Shown here piece after piece: positions 36,459-45,000 of a stretch of 64,000 bases of DNA. Under the pieces are notes generated by a model. The model saw nothing but the letters and a program-made list of their open reading frames with translations, was not told the origin of the DNA and did no database searches. Numbering within the stretch: position 1 is the first letter of the stretch; the number at the start of each line of letters is the position of its first letter. The position numbers and the translations under genes are program-made. Where the stretch lies: assembly GCF_008704855.1 (NCBI RefSeq), contig NZ_CP023691.1, positions 5,518,001-5,582,000 of the forward strand, given 5' to 3'. Source of the stretch: Streptomyces platensis. Lineage in GTDB: Bacteria; Actinomycetota; Actinomycetes; Streptomycetales; Streptomycetaceae.

Positions 36459-36646
36459 GAGGAATTTCCTTCCTTCTCGGCGGGGGAGTCCCTGGAGGGG
36501 GCGTCGTAGCCGTCGCACACCGGCCGACCGCCGGGCCCTCGCACGCCCCGGCCAGCCGCCGGAGCCGTGCCGCGCCGCCTTTCGGCGTCCGGCCCTTTCG
36601 GCGTCCCGCCCTCGCCCACCACTCTCCACCACCCTTAGCCTGGTAT

Positions 36647-36666
36647 CCAGAACGTACTTATTCTGG
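36647..36666. promoter_or_regulatory. Operator candidate, SDR/XRE divergent promoter
   Basis: CCAGAA-N8-TTCTGG, a perfect inverted repeat with 14-bp centre spacing, ends 14 bp before the XRE start. It is the likely binding site of that regulator, allowing autoregulation and control of the SDR gene. Confidence 0.6.
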
Positions 36667-36679
36667 AACTGAGGCTGCT

Positions 36680-37501
36680 ATGCCACCGCCATCGGACCGA
36701 CGCCACCAGCTGAGTGCGTTCCTGCGCAGCCGCCGGGAACGCCTCACTCCGGCCGAGGTCGGCCTGCCGCAGACCGCCCGTCGCCGCACGCCGGGCCTGC
36801 GCCGGGAGGAGTTGGCGCTGCTCGCCGGCATCAGCGCCACCTGGTACACGTACCTGGAGCAAGGACGCGAGATCCGCGCCTCCGAACAGGTGCTGACCGC
36901 CCTGGCCACCGCACTACGGCTCGACCGCCACGAGCACGCCCACCTTCTCCAGCTGGCCGGCCACGCTCCCGCGGACGCACCCGACGACCGCGAACCACTC
37001 ACCCCCGAGGCCGCGGCCGTACCGCTCCTGCTCCAGCCGCACCCCGCGTACCTCATCGACGGCACCTACGACGTCCTCAGCCACAACCAGGCGGCCGAAG
37101 CGCTCTTCCCCCGCCTCATCGACCACACGGCACAGCGCCCGCCCAACTTCCTCCGCTGGACGTTCCTCGAACCGGTGGCCCGCGACATCGTGCTCGACTG
37201 GGAAGCGGAAGCCCGCGCCCTGCTCGCCCGCCTCCGCACCCAGTCCGAACGCCACCCCGCCGACCCGCGCTACCCCCGCCTCATCGACGAGCTGACCACC
37301 CACAGCCCCGAAGCACGCGCCTGGTGGCCCCACTACGAGGTCCAGCCCCGCCACAGCGGCCACAAACGCCTGCACCACCCCCAACACGGCCCGGTCGCAT
37401 ACGCCTACACCGCCTTCCACCTGGCCGAACAACCGGACCAGACACTGGTGGTCTACGTGGATGCGGCGACGGCACCCGGGCAGTCGCTACCGGGGACTTG
37501 A
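36680..37501 (+). CDS. XRE-family regulator with MmyB-like ligand domain
   Basis: 273 residues. The N-terminal helix-turn-helix reads LSAFLRSRRERLTPAEVGLP, then RRRTPGLRREELALLAGISATWYTYLEQGREIRASEQVL. The rest is the MmyB-like PAS-type domain that binds lipid-like ligands in relatives (YDVLSHNQAAEALFP, NFLRWTFLEP, VQPRHSGHKRLHHPQHGPVAYAYTAFHL). Streptomyces has many of these, each commonly divergent from an SDR or other oxidoreductase that it controls, as here. ATG at 36680. Convergent with the deaminase, only 12 bp apart. Confidence 0.92.
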   Translation: MPPPSDRRHQLSAFLRSRRERLTPAEVGLPQTARRRTPGLRREELALLAGISATWYTYLEQGREIRASEQVLTALATALRLDRHEHAHLLQLAGHAPADAPDDREPLTPEAAAVPLLLQPHPAYLIDGTYDVLSHNQAAEALFPRLIDHTAQRPPNFLRWTFLEPVARDIVLDWEAEARALLARLRTQSERHPADPRYPRLIDELTTHSPEARAWWPHYEVQPRHSGHKRLHHPQHGPVAYAYTAFHLAEQPDQTLVVYVDAATAPGQSLPGT

Positions 37502-37513
37502 GACCGTGACGTG

Positions 37514-38005
37514 TCAGGACGCGCGGTGAAAGCGGCGATGCAGTTCCCGCACCTGCTCCGCCAGGCCGGGAACCGGGCCCTCCACCACGAGGCCGGGAAC
37601 GACGTCACGGATCGGGAGGGCGCGCACGGGAGGAGCCGGAACCTCCAACTCAATGCGCCAGGCCGTCAGTTGCTCGGAGGAGCTCACGTACACGATGCGC
37701 CCCAGCCCGGCCCAGCCGTGCGCGGCGGCGCACATCGGGCAGTGCTCACCGGAGGTGTAGACGGTCGCCGCCGCCCGTTCCTCGGGTGACATGTTCGCCG
37801 CGGCCCAGCGCGCCAGCTCGAATTCCGGGTGGCGGGTCCGGTCGCCCGAGGCCACCCGGTTGCGCTCCTCGGCGAGCACGCTCCCGTCCCCGCCGACGAG
37901 CACGGAGCCGAACGGTTCGTCGCCCGCCTCCAGCGCCTCGGTTGCCAGCTCCACACAGCGGCGCAGGTGCCGCAGTTCAGTCTCGTTCACGACGATGCTC
38001 CCCAC
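37514..38005 (-). CDS. Cytidine/deoxycytidylate-fold nucleoside deaminase
   Basis: 163 residues. Zinc-dependent deaminase motifs: HPEFELARWA (the [HC]xE motif; Pro replaces the more usual Ala) and TSGEHCPMCAAAHGW (CxxC zinc ligands, with His in place of the usual Pro before the first Cys). Related to guanine deaminase and tRNA adenosine deaminase families, but too divergent to assign a substrate. GTG at 38005 or 37990, both with reasonable ribosome sites. It lies 137 bp downstream of the macrolide glycosyltransferase on the same strand. Confidence 0.82.
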   Translation of the reverse strand: MGSIVVNETELRHLRRCVELATEALEAGDEPFGSVLVGGDGSVLAEERNRVASGDRTRHPEFELARWAAANMSPEERAAATVYTSGEHCPMCAAAHGWAGLGRIVYVSSSEQLTAWRIELEVPAPPVRALPIRDVVPGLVVEGPVPGLAEQVRELHRRFHRAS

Positions 38006-38142
38006 ACGCGGTCTCCGGGGATGCTAAGCCTTCGCGCGCCCTCGACATGCCCGGAACGTCACCGTGCGGGCCCCGTCAACTGACGCGGTTGGCCGATGCC
38101 GCTTCGCCGCCGACCGTTCGGCCTGCCCCGCCAGCCGGTGAC

Positions 38143-39375
38143 TCACTCCACGGGCGGGTTTCCGCACTCCACGGGCAGCTCGGCCTCGATGAGGTCGGCC
38201 GCCCGCTGGGTGCCGCCCTCACCGGCCATCTCCCGCTGGATGGCTGCAAGGCGCCGCGCCACCTCCGGGTCGTCGACGAGCGAGAGCACCGCCTCGCGCA
38301 GGGTGTCGGCATCCGCCTCATCCATCGGCACATGGCGTGCCACCCCGAGCCCCTGAAGCATGTCCGCGTTACCGAACTGGTCGACGGCCTGCGGAACGGC
38401 CACCATGGGCGTGCCGGTGGCCAGACCCTCCTGGCTGCCCCCCGCCCCGGCATGCGTAATGAACGCATCGGCCTTCCTCAGGATCGCCAACTGCGGCACC
38501 CACTCCCGCACTTCCACGTTCCCAGGAACCTCCCCCAGCTCCTCGGCCGCGACATGCTTGCCCACCTGAAGCACGACATGCCAGCCCGGCAGATCACCGA
38601 ACGCCTTGACGCACTCGCGGTAAAAACCGGGCTGCTTGGTGAAGGACGAGCCAAGCGAAACCAGCAGCACACGCTCGGCACCCACGGGCCGCTCCCAGTC
38701 CCCCTGCGCCGCCCGCTCCCCCTGGCAGGCGCCAACAAACGAGTGGACCTTCCCATCCACCCGCTCGGCATGCGGCTGTAGCGCCTTCGGGATGAGCACG
38801 ATCGAACGCCCGGGCCGCCCGACGAACGGGTCGGGATGCTGCGAAATCCCGTTCTCCGAAAGCCAGTTGCTGAACTTCTCGTAGTACGCACGCCCCCGCT
38901 CGGTCTCCCTCGGCTCCGCCCACATCGGCTCGGCGACCTCCTCCTCATACCCCTCCCACGCCACGAGGTTCGGCGAGAGCGAGACCGCCGGCACCCCCCA
39001 GCGATGGGCAAGCACACGCGCCGGGTACGAGGTGATGTCATGCAGCACAAGATCCGGCTCATCCCCGCGATAAGCCTCGATGAGCTGCGGCAGCACCTGA
39101 ATCGCGTCATCCAGAAACGGCTCGACATTGTCGAGGAGCGTGCTCCCCCACGCCGACGGATCGTCATCCGGCGACGGCAACGTCGTCCGATACAGCACGG
39201 GCTCCGCCCCGGTCTCGGCAACCTTCTCCGCAAAAACCTCCGGAATCGCATACGTAACCCGGTGCCCCCGGGCAACAAGCTCCCGAATCACTTCAAGACT
39301 CGGGTTCACGTGCCCGTGGGCGGCGATGGAGAACATGGCGATATGAGCATGCTTGGGGTGTTCCGGGCTCGTCAT
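38143..39375 (-). CDS. mgt: Macrolide glycosyltransferase (OleD/MGT type)
   Basis: 410 residues, GT1 family. By recollection it is closely collinear with S. antibioticus Ole[21 protein letters not shown] (catalytic His20), [20 protein letters not shown] (activating Asp), [36 protein letters not shown], and the UDP-sugar motif [28 protein letters not shown] with [13 protein letters not shown]. OleD-type enzymes add glucose from UDP-glucose to macrolides and inactivate them, a self-protection or resistance role. ATG at 39375 sits 6 nt from TAGTGT, a leaderless promoter with a TetR-type operator between -35 and -10. No rRNA methyltransferase or polyketide genes are nearby. Confidence 0.93.
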   Translation of the reverse strand: MTSPEHPKHAHIAMFSIAAHGHVNPSLEVIRELVARGHRVTYAIPEVFAEKVAETGAEPVLYRTTLPSPDDDPSAWGSTLLDNVEPFLDDAIQVLPQLIEAYRGDEPDLVLHDITSYPARVLAHRWGVPAVSLSPNLVAWEGYEEEVAEPMWAEPRETERGRAYYEKFSNWLSENGISQHPDPFVGRPGRSIVLIPKALQPHAERVDGKVHSFVGACQGERAAQGDWERPVGAERVLLVSLGSSFTKQPGFYRECVKAFGDLPGWHVVLQVGKHVAAEELGEVPGNVEVREWVPQLAILRKADAFITHAGAGGSQEGLATGTPMVAVPQAVDQFGNADMLQGLGVARHVPMDEADADTLREAVLSLVDDPEVARRLAAIQREMAGEGGTQRAADLIEAELPVECGNPPVE

Positions 39376-39381
39376 GCCGCC

Positions 39382-39411
39382 ACACTAAACGAGACGATAC
39401 GTCTCGTGCAA
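39382..39411 (-). promoter_or_regulatory. mgt promoter with TetR-type operator in the spacer
   Basis: Reading the minus strand: -35 TTGCAC (39411-39406), 18-bp spacer, -10 TAGTGT (39387-39382), then 6 nt to the ATG. The perfect dyad ACGAGAC-GATAC-GTCTCGT (39389-39407) fills the spacer. A bound repressor would block RNA polymerase. No regulator gene is directly adjacent. Confidence 0.75.
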
Positions 39412-39724
39412 TCAATTTCCGGTCGCCGCTCCCTGCCGCGAGGGCTGCGCGACGGACAGCTCATGACGGATCTGGTGGAACGCTGATGCCGAACGGGACG
39501 CGGGGGCACCCCGGCGGAGCGAAGGCAGGTCCACAGACTGCCCGACGCGCCGGAAGCTTACGGGGCCATGATCACTCGCCCCAAAGCAGCTCCAGCCCAA
39601 AGCCGCTCCGCCGACCGTTCGTGAGGCTTGCCCCGAAACCAGGTCATGGTCGCGAGTGGGAGGGGCGTCACTCTGAAGGCGCAACCTGACGTGCGTGAAG
39701 CCTCCTTCGCGCCATCGTGGAAAC
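39412..39724. other. Non-coding region upstream of foreign-type membrane gene
   Basis: About 310 bp without a supported gene, between the mgt promoter and the membrane protein start. A divergent regulator would be expected here but none is intact. A short open stretch ending near 39486 is unrecognisable. Confidence 0.45.
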
Positions 39725-41065
39725 ATGACGACCCTGCCTGTGATTGGGCAAGCACAACCCGATGACAAATTGTCGAGAAGATGGCTACTGCTGATCTGGG
39801 GAGTGTTGATTCTCGCCGCCGCAGAATTTGCGTGGCTAGGATCAGCAGACTTCAATGGCGCCCTAAGCTACGCCGGACGCCTAGATGGCGCTCTCTTGCT
39901 CCTGTCGGCGGCCGTTGTAATCGTCGCCGCCCTAGCACTGCTGGACCACAAGAACCCACTAAACGCCAGAAAACACAAGTACTCTGGCTACTGGGTGGCG
40001 ATTGGAGTATTTCTTTCTTTTATCGTCAACCTGGGGCTACTCATCCTACAAATTGAGAGCATTAGCCTCACTGAATTCATCCCGAGCCTCACCGGCTTCA
40101 TCCTGCTTTGGATGGGCCTCACAGCGGCAGCATCTGCATGCCTTTTCAGGCTTTACCGCCAACATAAGAGCGAGGCGCTCAAAACGCCAAAATATAAAAC
40201 ATTCACCCTCGGTGCGGTTATCACCACTTTGATCGGAGTTGGCACCTTCGCATACACGCAGGTGTATCAACCGTACACGACCCCCGCCCTAGTGGTCACG
40301 ACGATTGATCTGGGGCGAGCAAAAGTTAAAGACGGAACGGTAACCGTGCCAATCCACCTGAAGACCAAGAATATCGGTCAGGTTGGCGTATTCGTGCTCG
40401 GCTCGCTATATCAGGTTTCCGCCAGAGGGCCTATCTATAGCCAAGTCGCCCGCTCAGACAAAGAATGGCTCCAGGATCTTAACGATGGCCAATCTTCTCT
40501 ACTTCGATACGGGAATGAAAAAGGTCATAAGTATAACCTCCTGGCAGAAGGCCTGTTCGTACGCCAAGGGCGCAAGCTCGAGCCAGGATCAGAGGCTACG
40601 TCAGATACCATTGTGCAATTCCCGGTCAGCAATTCCTATGATGTACTTGATGCCACGAGTGATGTGGTGTTCCTGCGGGCAGACAGGGCGGTACTCACCA
40701 GTGACGAATACCGCCAGTCCGGGCGAAGCTCATGGCATAAAGACAAGAGTCACGCCGAGAATCTTACGGCACCAGCCTGGGTGGCAAAGGGAAAAACCGA
40801 AGCATTCCGGTACAAGTCAAGGATCATCCACAGCAGTGCCGTTCTCGAATATACGCGAAGCAATAGAGAGGTGTCCGTTTGGTGGGTTCTCGAAGAGCCA
40901 AGCAAGTCCTGGAATGGCCCCTACCTAGTGGCCAGTATCGCCCCAGAAGGCGAGGGGTCCCAAACACCTGATCCCGGCTCGGCGCAACGGCTCACCGATG
41001 AATACGGTTTGGATCACTCGTCAAGCGGCAGGATGCAAAAGACTATGCAGCAGCTCATAAATTAG
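39725..41065 (+). CDS. Hypothetical five-helix membrane protein, atypical composition
   Basis: 446 residues. Five predicted helices at about 20-38, 54-73, 89-109, 119-141 and 161-180, then about 265 extracytoplasmic residues of mixed strand/helix with no motif I recognise (ALVVTTIDLGRAKVKDG, FVLGSLYQVSARG, VSVWWVLEEPSKSWNGPYL). Base and codon use differ strongly from neighbours: CTA, AGA, GTA, AAA and AAT are common, and the whole gene is visibly AT-richer. ATG at 39725; the frame extends to 39695. Lack of host codon bias suggests recent acquisition. Function unknown; topology suits an envelope sensor or surface protein. Confidence 0.72.
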   Translation: MTTLPVIGQAQPDDKLSRRWLLLIWGVLILAAAEFAWLGSADFNGALSYAGRLDGALLLLSAAVVIVAALALLDHKNPLNARKHKYSGYWVAIGVFLSFIVNLGLLILQIESISLTEFIPSLTGFILLWMGLTAAASACLFRLYRQHKSEALKTPKYKTFTLGAVITTLIGVGTFAYTQVYQPYTTPALVVTTIDLGRAKVKDGTVTVPIHLKTKNIGQVGVFVLGSLYQVSARGPIYSQVARSDKEWLQDLNDGQSSLLRYGNEKGHKYNLLAEGLFVRQGRKLEPGSEATSDTIVQFPVSNSYDVLDATSDVVFLRADRAVLTSDEYRQSGRSSWHKDKSHAENLTAPAWVAKGKTEAFRYKSRIIHSSAVLEYTRSNREVSVWWVLEEPSKSWNGPYLVASIAPEGEGSQTPDPGSAQRLTDEYGLDHSSSGRMQKTMQQLIN

Positions 41066-41576
41066 ACTCCGGAGCGGCGCGTCCCCAGGAACGATCCTGT
41101 TTTAGGTCGCCAGACGCCGCCAATTGAAACTGTCAATTGTGGGGCGCTTGCCGTTACGGAGCTGGGGTGCATGTTCCGGTCTTTCCTGACAGCCGCTGTG
41201 GCCGGTCCCTTCGGTGCTGCGGTGTTCACGTGGCTCTGTCGCCCACGGCAGTGACGGCAGCGCTGACGGCAACGACCGCGGACGGCGGCGGCACTCGGGA
41301 ACCCAGAATGGCTCAGATGCAGTGTCATCGGACTGCCCCACCGCGGCTTGCCCGCATCTTCTAAGCGCCCGGCCTGGGCCGTCCCTGGGCCGTCCGAGGC
41401 CGACCAACGTCGACAGACGCCGCCCACGGGTGGCCACCCCCCACCCCGCTCTGGCCTGGGCAGCCGGAGTTGATCTGCGACACTGGAAGGGTTATGCCTG
41501 CACCCGTCCAACTTACTTTTGGACAATGAGGGCCTCGCCAGAAGGCATCAGACCCGAGTCGCAAGCGATTGCCAAA
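41066..41576. other. Intergenic, about 510 bp, between convergent membrane genes
   Basis: Short frames on both strands look like shadows with no family features. A tandem 11-bp duplication CTGGGCCGTCC lies at 41374-41384 and 41385-41395. No tRNA, att-like repeat or transposase remnant is seen. Confidence 0.5.
41374..41395. repeat. 11-bp tandem duplication
   Basis: Two exact adjacent copies of CTGGGCCGTCC in a gene-free stretch. Confidence 0.75.
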
Positions 41577-42521
41577 CTACGGGCCGGGCTTGAAAAACTC
41601 GGCCAGCGGCAAGTACCGATGCCAGTGACGCCCGAACAACACCAGCAGCGCCAGGATGCCGACAGCGGCAACCATCACAACCGCAGGCATGTCCGGGAGG
41701 CCCAACAGGGACACAACGACAGCCGAGCCAGCAATAAGAGTGACCGCGGTCCCGATCCGCAGCAACTCGCGGTCGCGGACTGGTTCGAACGTCGTCAGTG
41801 TGGCTGGCGAAAGCAACGCACCAACATGGCCGGAAACGTAGTTCTCTGTGATTGTGACAATCAGTCCTGCCAGCTCTTCCAGCGCCTGGGCCTGATCACT
41901 TCCGTCCAGGCGGGATTCAGCGGCGCGCAGTCTGGCCACTACCTGACCAGCATGCCGACGTAGCTCCGCGCGCCGCGGAGACAGGTGCGGAACTGTTCTG
42001 CGTGTGCGGTACGCCCGCAGGACAATCCTTTCCAGGCTTCTCAGGGAACCAGACAGAGCACGCAAACGACCCGTGCGACGTTCACCCCCCGCGCCGTATG
42101 CCTCCGCGCACGCTTTGATGGTCTCGATGCACTGCATCACTAGTCGGCATCGGTTGGCAGCTAGGTGTGTGTCTCTGGTCACGGCAGCCGTTGAAGCGAT
42201 TAGTAACGTCCACGCAATGAACTCGATGGCCGCCCGCAAGGGAACGTATTGCGCTTCCGTGGTGAAGCCCCAGTACAGGTAAATGGCAGCCGTGCCAGCT
42301 CCGAGCGCCAATGCCTCTGCATAGAGGAGCGCGCCAAGACTCGTTCCACTGATCTGACGTATGGCGGCGCGTAGGGAAAGCGGCACGGGCCACCAGTCGT
42401 AGCCGAGCCGGTCCAATGCCGTTCGCAGTTCCGATATGCGTTTGTCAGACGCGCGCCGTACACGTACCCGCCGCCGGCGCCGGATGAAGCCCGCAATGGT
42501 CATGAATGGTGAGGATGCCAC
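41577..42521 (-). CDS. Hypothetical four-helix membrane protein
   Basis: 314 residues. Basic N-terminus (GFIRRRRRVRVRRASDKR), helices at about 62-83 and 96-115, a long charged helical cytoplasmic segment (116-255), then helices at 257-275 and 280-297. The 2 + cytosolic + 2 layout with a large helical middle resembles no family I can name. Codons 106 and 107 are TTA and CTA; TTA implies dependence on the bldA tRNA and so expression late in growth. GTG at 42521 or ATG at 42503. It faces the foreign-type membrane gene. Confidence 0.65.
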   Translation of the reverse strand: MASSPFMTIAGFIRRRRRVRVRRASDKRISELRTALDRLGYDWWPVPLSLRAAIRQISGTSLGALLYAEALALGAGTAAIYLYWGFTTEAQYVPLRAAIEFIAWTLLIASTAAVTRDTHLAANRCRLVMQCIETIKACAEAYGAGGERRTGRLRALSGSLRSLERIVLRAYRTRRTVPHLSPRRAELRRHAGQVVARLRAAESRLDGSDQAQALEELAGLIVTITENYVSGHVGALLSPATLTTFEPVRDRELLRIGTAVTLIAGSAVVVSLLGLPDMPAVVMVAAVGILALLVLFGRHWHRYLPLAEFFKPGP

Positions 42522-43111
42522 AGATAGGGCCGGAGACAGCGGCCGTAACGGCGCTATCGGCCAGAGCTACAAGCTGGCAGGCCCTGCACCACAACCGCAC
42601 TAGATCGAGCGGGGAGCAGCGGAGAATCACGGTGAGCAGCAGAGCCCGAAGGGGTTGTAGAGCTGCCACACACCCATGTCAGCACCCAACTCGCTCCAGA
42701 CGTCCGCAGCTTCGCAAGCTGAGGGCTTCAGCAGCACACGGAGGCTCTGTGCTCTTGTAACGGTTCGGCTGGCAGGCTGCTCTGGCCGACGCCAAAGGTC
42801 AGTAGCGTGGCTGAGGCTGGTGGGGGTGCAGCGAGGCATACGCGTGCCTGATCGGTCGGCACATCCTCCGTCGTGGCTGACTGTCGTCGGCTGAGGTTCA
42901 GGCGGGCAGCTAACCAAGCCGTGCCAGATGCGCGCCAGAACAGAGGGGCAATCGTGGTCAACGAGGGTGCTGAACAGCCCCTGCACCCATAGTGAGGCCG
43001 GTGTTAGCCGCCCGCCTACTGACCAGCACATGCACCGCGCAGATCACCACCAGGCTTACAAAGCAGCGATTGTGAAGGCGGTGCACAGCCGCATCAGCAG
43101 CTTCGCGAACC
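42522..43111. other. Gene-poor region, about 590 bp
   Basis: No frame shows family motifs or host-type codon bias across its length. Composition is somewhat less GC-rich than core genes. It may be decayed coding sequence, but no specific ancestor is recognisable. Confidence 0.45.
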
Positions 43112-43408
43112 CTAAGCGCCAGCCTTGCGCCACCTGAGCGCGTCTTCTCGCGCTGCGTTGGCCAGAGCTAGCGCAGCCTGCACGGGAAGCGACAGCCGGA
43201 GTACCCCCGAACCATCCGTTGTTGTCGATGCCGTCGACATGACCTCGGTTGTGTCGATGCCCGCCTCATCCATGGCTCCCTTCAGCTCAGTCGCAGCGTC
43301 CACTGCGCTCCGCCAGCCGGCCACGTAGTCCACGCCGCGTACCCACATCCAGCCGTCCGGTTCCAGAGCCTCGTCGTTGAAGTTCGGGTCCATCGGATCG
43401 TGCTGCAC
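43112..43408 (-). CDS. Small hypothetical protein
   Basis: 98 residues, start MQHDPMDPNFNDEALEPDGW. Acidic, with an Ala-rich C-terminal half (LPVQAALALANAAREDALRW). No signal peptide or membrane helix. GTG at 43408 has GGGAG about 9 nt upstream; ATG 43393 is an alternative. Not recognised. It lies in the accessory stretch, co-oriented with the two small genes to its right, but a terminator hairpin intervenes. Confidence 0.55.
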   Translation of the reverse strand: MQHDPMDPNFNDEALEPDGWMWVRGVDYVAGWRSAVDAATELKGAMDEAGIDTTEVMSTASTTTDGSGVLRLSLPVQAALALANAAREDALRWRKAGA

Positions 43409-43521
43409 AGAACGTCACTCCCAGGAGCAGTAGTTGATTGCCTGGGGATGTCCACCCGCCGGTCAACGGGCATGACACCGGCCCCAGTACCCTCGGCACC
43501 GGGGTCCGCGAGGGCTCCTGG

Positions 43522-43562
43522 CCGGACCACCCCGGATGCTGTCCAGGCGAGGGGTGGTCCGG
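43522..43562 (-). terminator. Terminator after DUF7848 gene
   Basis: CCGGACCACCCC (43522-43533) pairs with GGGGTGGTCCGG (43551-43562), a perfect 12-bp stem with a 17-nt loop. Downstream of the minus-strand gene ending at 43668. Confidence 0.65.
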
Positions 43563-43667
43563 TCTCACATGTCTTGGGTCAGCCGTTGTCAGGGGTGCTG
43601 ATGACGACAAGCGGCATGACTGTCGCCGCCCAGAAGACCACGATCAGAACGCTGAATAATCTCTGTC

Positions 43668-43913
43668 TCACAGGCACTCACCGTCCGTCGGTGTCATGCG
43701 CCAGAACCGTGTGACGGTCTCGCGGTACCCGCGGTGCGACGGGTGCTGGCCGGTGTGAGAGAAGGCCCAGTTGCGTGTCGTCTCGAATTCTTCCGAGGGG
43801 TCTGCCGCGGAGTCGCAGGACATGCACTCCAACTCGTGCACCATCTCGGGAGCCTCCGGAGCGGACTCCGGTCCCATCGTCCATCTGAGGTAGCGAAAGA
43901 CGGACCTGGTCAC
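43668..43913 (-). CDS. DUF7848-type small protein
   Basis: 81 residues. The pattern RYLRWTMGPES...PEMVHELECMSCDSAAD...FETTRNWAFSHTGQHPSHRGYRETVTRFWRM is the repeated Streptomyces family I know as DUF7848. The CxxC in ECMSC and conserved His residues hint at a zinc site. Function unknown; usually found beside XRE regulators and small genes. GTG at 43913 overlaps the upstream stop by 4 bp (GTGA), so the two are translationally coupled. Confidence 0.78.
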   Translation of the reverse strand: MTRSVFRYLRWTMGPESAPEAPEMVHELECMSCDSAADPSEEFETTRNWAFSHTGQHPSHRGYRETVTRFWRMTPTDGECL

Positions 43914-44134
43914 AGCCCACTCCTGCTGTGAGCGTTGAGTTGTGCCACTCGTGAGCTCAGATCGTCACAGGAGCCGAGTGCGCGTAGATCCTCCGGACGT
44001 GCGCCCCATTCGATCCCGCCTTGTGGTGGACGCAGTTGTACGTGCGACCACATGACGTCCATGACCCGGCCGACCCGGCCGCTCCTGGTGTCCAGCGTCA
44101 AAGTGCCCACCGCAGGGGCGTTCTTGTCGCTCAT
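43910..44134 (-). CDS. Small hypothetical protein, partner of DUF7848 gene
   Basis: 74 residues, starting MSDKNAPAVGTLTLDTRSGR, with VGRVMDVMWSHVQLRPPQGGIEWGARPEDLRAL. This reads as an SH3-like beta-barrel, a type common in Streptomyces accessory regions. ATG at 44134 has no clear ribosome site. Its stop overlaps the next gene start (GTGA). It diverges from the XRE regulator across the 119-bp repeat-rich promoter, so that regulator probably controls it too. Confidence 0.7.
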   Translation of the reverse strand: MSDKNAPAVGTLTLDTRSGRVGRVMDVMWSHVQLRPPQGGIEWGARPEDLRALGSCDDLSSRVAQLNAHSRSGL

Positions 44135-44175
44135 GCAAGGAGGATCACGGTGATTCCCAGGACGTAGGAACCTCG

Positions 44176-44231
44176 CCCAAAACCCATTTTGGGACGTCCC
44201 AGAGGAGGTAGAACGTCCCTAGCAACGTCCC
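44176..44231. promoter_or_regulatory. Operator cluster in divergent XRE promoter
   Basis: The perfect dyad CCCAAAACCCATTTTGGG (44176-44193) is followed directly by three ACGTCCC direct repeats at 44194-44200, 44213-44219 and 44225-44231. The first lies in the palindrome GGGACGTCCC (44191-44200). It sits between the small-gene operon and the XRE gene and is the likely autoregulatory site. Confidence 0.6.
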
Positions 44232-44253
44232 AACTTCCAGGGAGAGACTGCGG

Positions 44254-44997
44254 ATGCCGAACGAGAGGCTTCGAGCCGCCATGGCAGCCGGAGGGTGGAC
44301 CCATGCCACCCTCGCAGCCAGGGCTCAGGTGGACCCCAAGTCCGTTGAGCGGTGGGTCAACTTGGGCCGGACCCCTCGCCGGGCGACGGCCCTGCTGGCG
44401 GCTGAGACGTTAGGAGAAGACGTGCATGCACTTTGGCCGGCGCTCAGGCAAGCACGCTCTGCCCGCGCTGTGAGCTCTGAGCTGGTCGCGTTGTACGACC
44501 AGCGGGCGGACGTTCCCGTGTCCACGTACACGGACATGCTGGCGGAGGCCCGCGAGACCATTGACGTACTCGTCTACGCGGCGGTCTTCCTGCATGAGGG
44601 GTTTCCCCGTCTGAATGAACTGTTTCGTGAGCGCGCTGCCGAAGGGTGCTCGGTACGCATCGCGCTGGGCGATGCGGAGAGCGAGAACGTGCGGCAGCGC
44701 GGGGAGGAAGAACGGTTCGGGCACGGCATCGAGTCGCGTTGTCGTCTCGCCGTCATGCACTATCGGCCGCTCCTCGGCGTACCGGGAATCGAGATCCGAA
44801 CTCACGGAACCACGCTGTACAACTCCATCTATAGGGCGGACGATCAGCTCCTGGCCAATGCCCATGTCTGGGGCGTGAACGCCTACGCAGCACCCGTATG
44901 GCACCTTCGCCGCTGCGAGGCCGGTGGAGTCTTCGACACCTACGTCCAGAGCTTCGACGCGGTCTGGACGACGGCGAAGCCCGTACCCGAGGAGTGA
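44254..44997 (+). CDS. XRE-family regulator with DUF5919-like domain
   Basis: 247 residues. N-terminal helix-turn-helix: LRAAMAAGGWTHATLAARAQVDPKSVERWVNLGRTPRRATA. The C-terminal half (about 85-240: DMLAEARETIDVLVYAAVFLHEGFPRLNELFRERAAEGCSVRIALGD, later THGTTLYNSIYRADDQLLANAHVWG) has the layout of phospholipase-D-like DUF5919 domains. Codon 53 is TTA (44410-44412), making expression bldA-dependent. ATG at 44254 follows GGGAGAG. It is immediately followed by a NUDIX gene with no spacing beyond the ribosome site, a frequent Streptomyces cassette. Confidence 0.85.
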   Translation: MPNERLRAAMAAGGWTHATLAARAQVDPKSVERWVNLGRTPRRATALLAAETLGEDVHALWPALRQARSARAVSSELVALYDQRADVPVSTYTDMLAEARETIDVLVYAAVFLHEGFPRLNELFRERAAEGCSVRIALGDAESENVRQRGEEERFGHGIESRCRLAVMHYRPLLGVPGIEIRTHGTTLYNSIYRADDQLLANAHVWGVNAYAAPVWHLRRCEAGGVFDTYVQSFDAVWTTAKPVPEE

Positions 44998-45000
44998 ACC

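Noticed and set aside
38836-39486. Plus-strand frame ending LRDGQLMTDLVER, possible remnant of a divergent regulator
   Set aside because: Most of it is antisense to mgt. The last 25 residues alone do not match a TetR tail I can recognise.
41214-41963. Plus-strand 249-residue frame
   Set aside because: It runs into the antisense of the four-helix membrane gene; Arg/Gly/Asp-rich without motif. The minus gene has convincing helices.
42627-43031. Minus-strand 134-residue frame in the gap
   Set aside because: No codon bias, Cys/Pro/Ser-rich and no family pattern. Left as non-coding.
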